Assembly: GCA_016735415.1 (NCBI GenBank)
Contig: JAERRP010000055.1
Span: 1-6,414, forward strand
Origin: Desulfobacterales bacterium
Lineage (GTDB): Bacteria > Desulfobacterota > Desulfobacteria > Desulfobacterales > UBA5852
Direction of reading: 5' to 3'
Length of the DNA: 6,414 nucleotides
The first letter of the stretch is position 1, and every line of letters begins with the position of its first letter. A model generated the notes under the pieces. That model was given only the letters and a program-made list of their open reading frames with translations. It was not told where the DNA came from and made no database searches. This document shows, piece after piece, positions 6,244 through 6,414 of this stretch. The position numbers were made by a program, and so were the translations under genes.

Positions 6244-6414
6244 CCCCCCGCAAAGTGTTTTTACTGTACCAAATCCCACCTGCTGAACAGGGTCATAAGG
6301 GGATGCCTGCCATCGGTTTCGACGAAAGCCGGATATCCACGGGAGCACCTCGTTATTCGGCCAGACAACCGACAGGACAGGCAACTCTCTGCCGGACGTG
6401 ATTCAGCACGCGTC
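6244..6414. other. 3' flank of the tct operon, no supportable gene
   Basis: After the tctB stop there are 171 bases to the window edge. CCTG/CAGG arms around CTGAA (about 6281-6293) form only a weak hairpin with no T-run, so I see no convincing terminator. Short frames run to the edge on both strands (for example plus from 6277 onward and minus from 6414 back to about 6268) but show no start with a ribosome binding site and no motif. A neighbouring gene could enter from the right on the minus strand. Confidence 0.5.

Noticed and set aside
6298..6402. Possible start of a new plus-strand gene at the ATG near 6303
   Set aside because: The purine run touches the ATG with no spacing, and the frame stops at about 6401 with no motif.

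Overview
The window is an ordinary-looking piece of chromosome from a diderm (Gram-negative) bacterium of moderate GC. A periplasmic binding protein with a twin-arginine signal, an inner-membrane TctA/TctB pair and a Wzx-like polysaccharide flippase all fit a proteobacterium or a relative such as Desulfobacterota. The exact lineage cannot be fixed from the sequence alone.

Left part (1-2678). The window opens inside a plus-strand gene for a multi-pass flippase of the oligosaccharide/polysaccharide export type, cut at its 5' end. A gap of 312 bases with no credible gene follows. Then comes a complete minus-strand gene of 531 codons for a PaaK/CapK-like adenylate-forming enzyme (ANL superfamily). 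The two genes converge. The flippase suggests that this is the edge of a surface-polysaccharide cluster, but the ligase's substrate cannot be read from its sequence.

Middle (2679-3027). A 349-base divergent intergenic region separates the ligase from the transporter operon. It holds no credible gene but has several sequence signals: a near-perfect 11-base inverted repeat overlapping a possible -35 box, a perfect 7-base hairpin, a pair of 9-base direct repeats around a -10-like hexamer, and a strong ribosome binding site for the first transporter gene.

Right part (3028-6243). Three tightly spaced plus-strand genes encode a complete tripartite tricarboxylate transporter (TTT) in the order TctC (periplasmic binding protein), TctA (large permease), TctB (small membrane subunit). 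TctA and TctB overlap by four bases (GTGA). TctC should capture a carboxylate in the periplasm and deliver it to the TctA/TctB complex, which imports it using an ion gradient. No two-component system, LysR-type or GntR-type regulator and no catabolic gene lies in the window, so the substrate is open. The last 171 bases hold no gene I can support.

I found no clear sign of a new system, mobile element, CRISPR array or RNA gene. The best leads are the candidate operator in the divergent region, the Tat signal with a possible lipobox on TctC, the stand-alone adenylating enzyme, and the unusual TctB loop.
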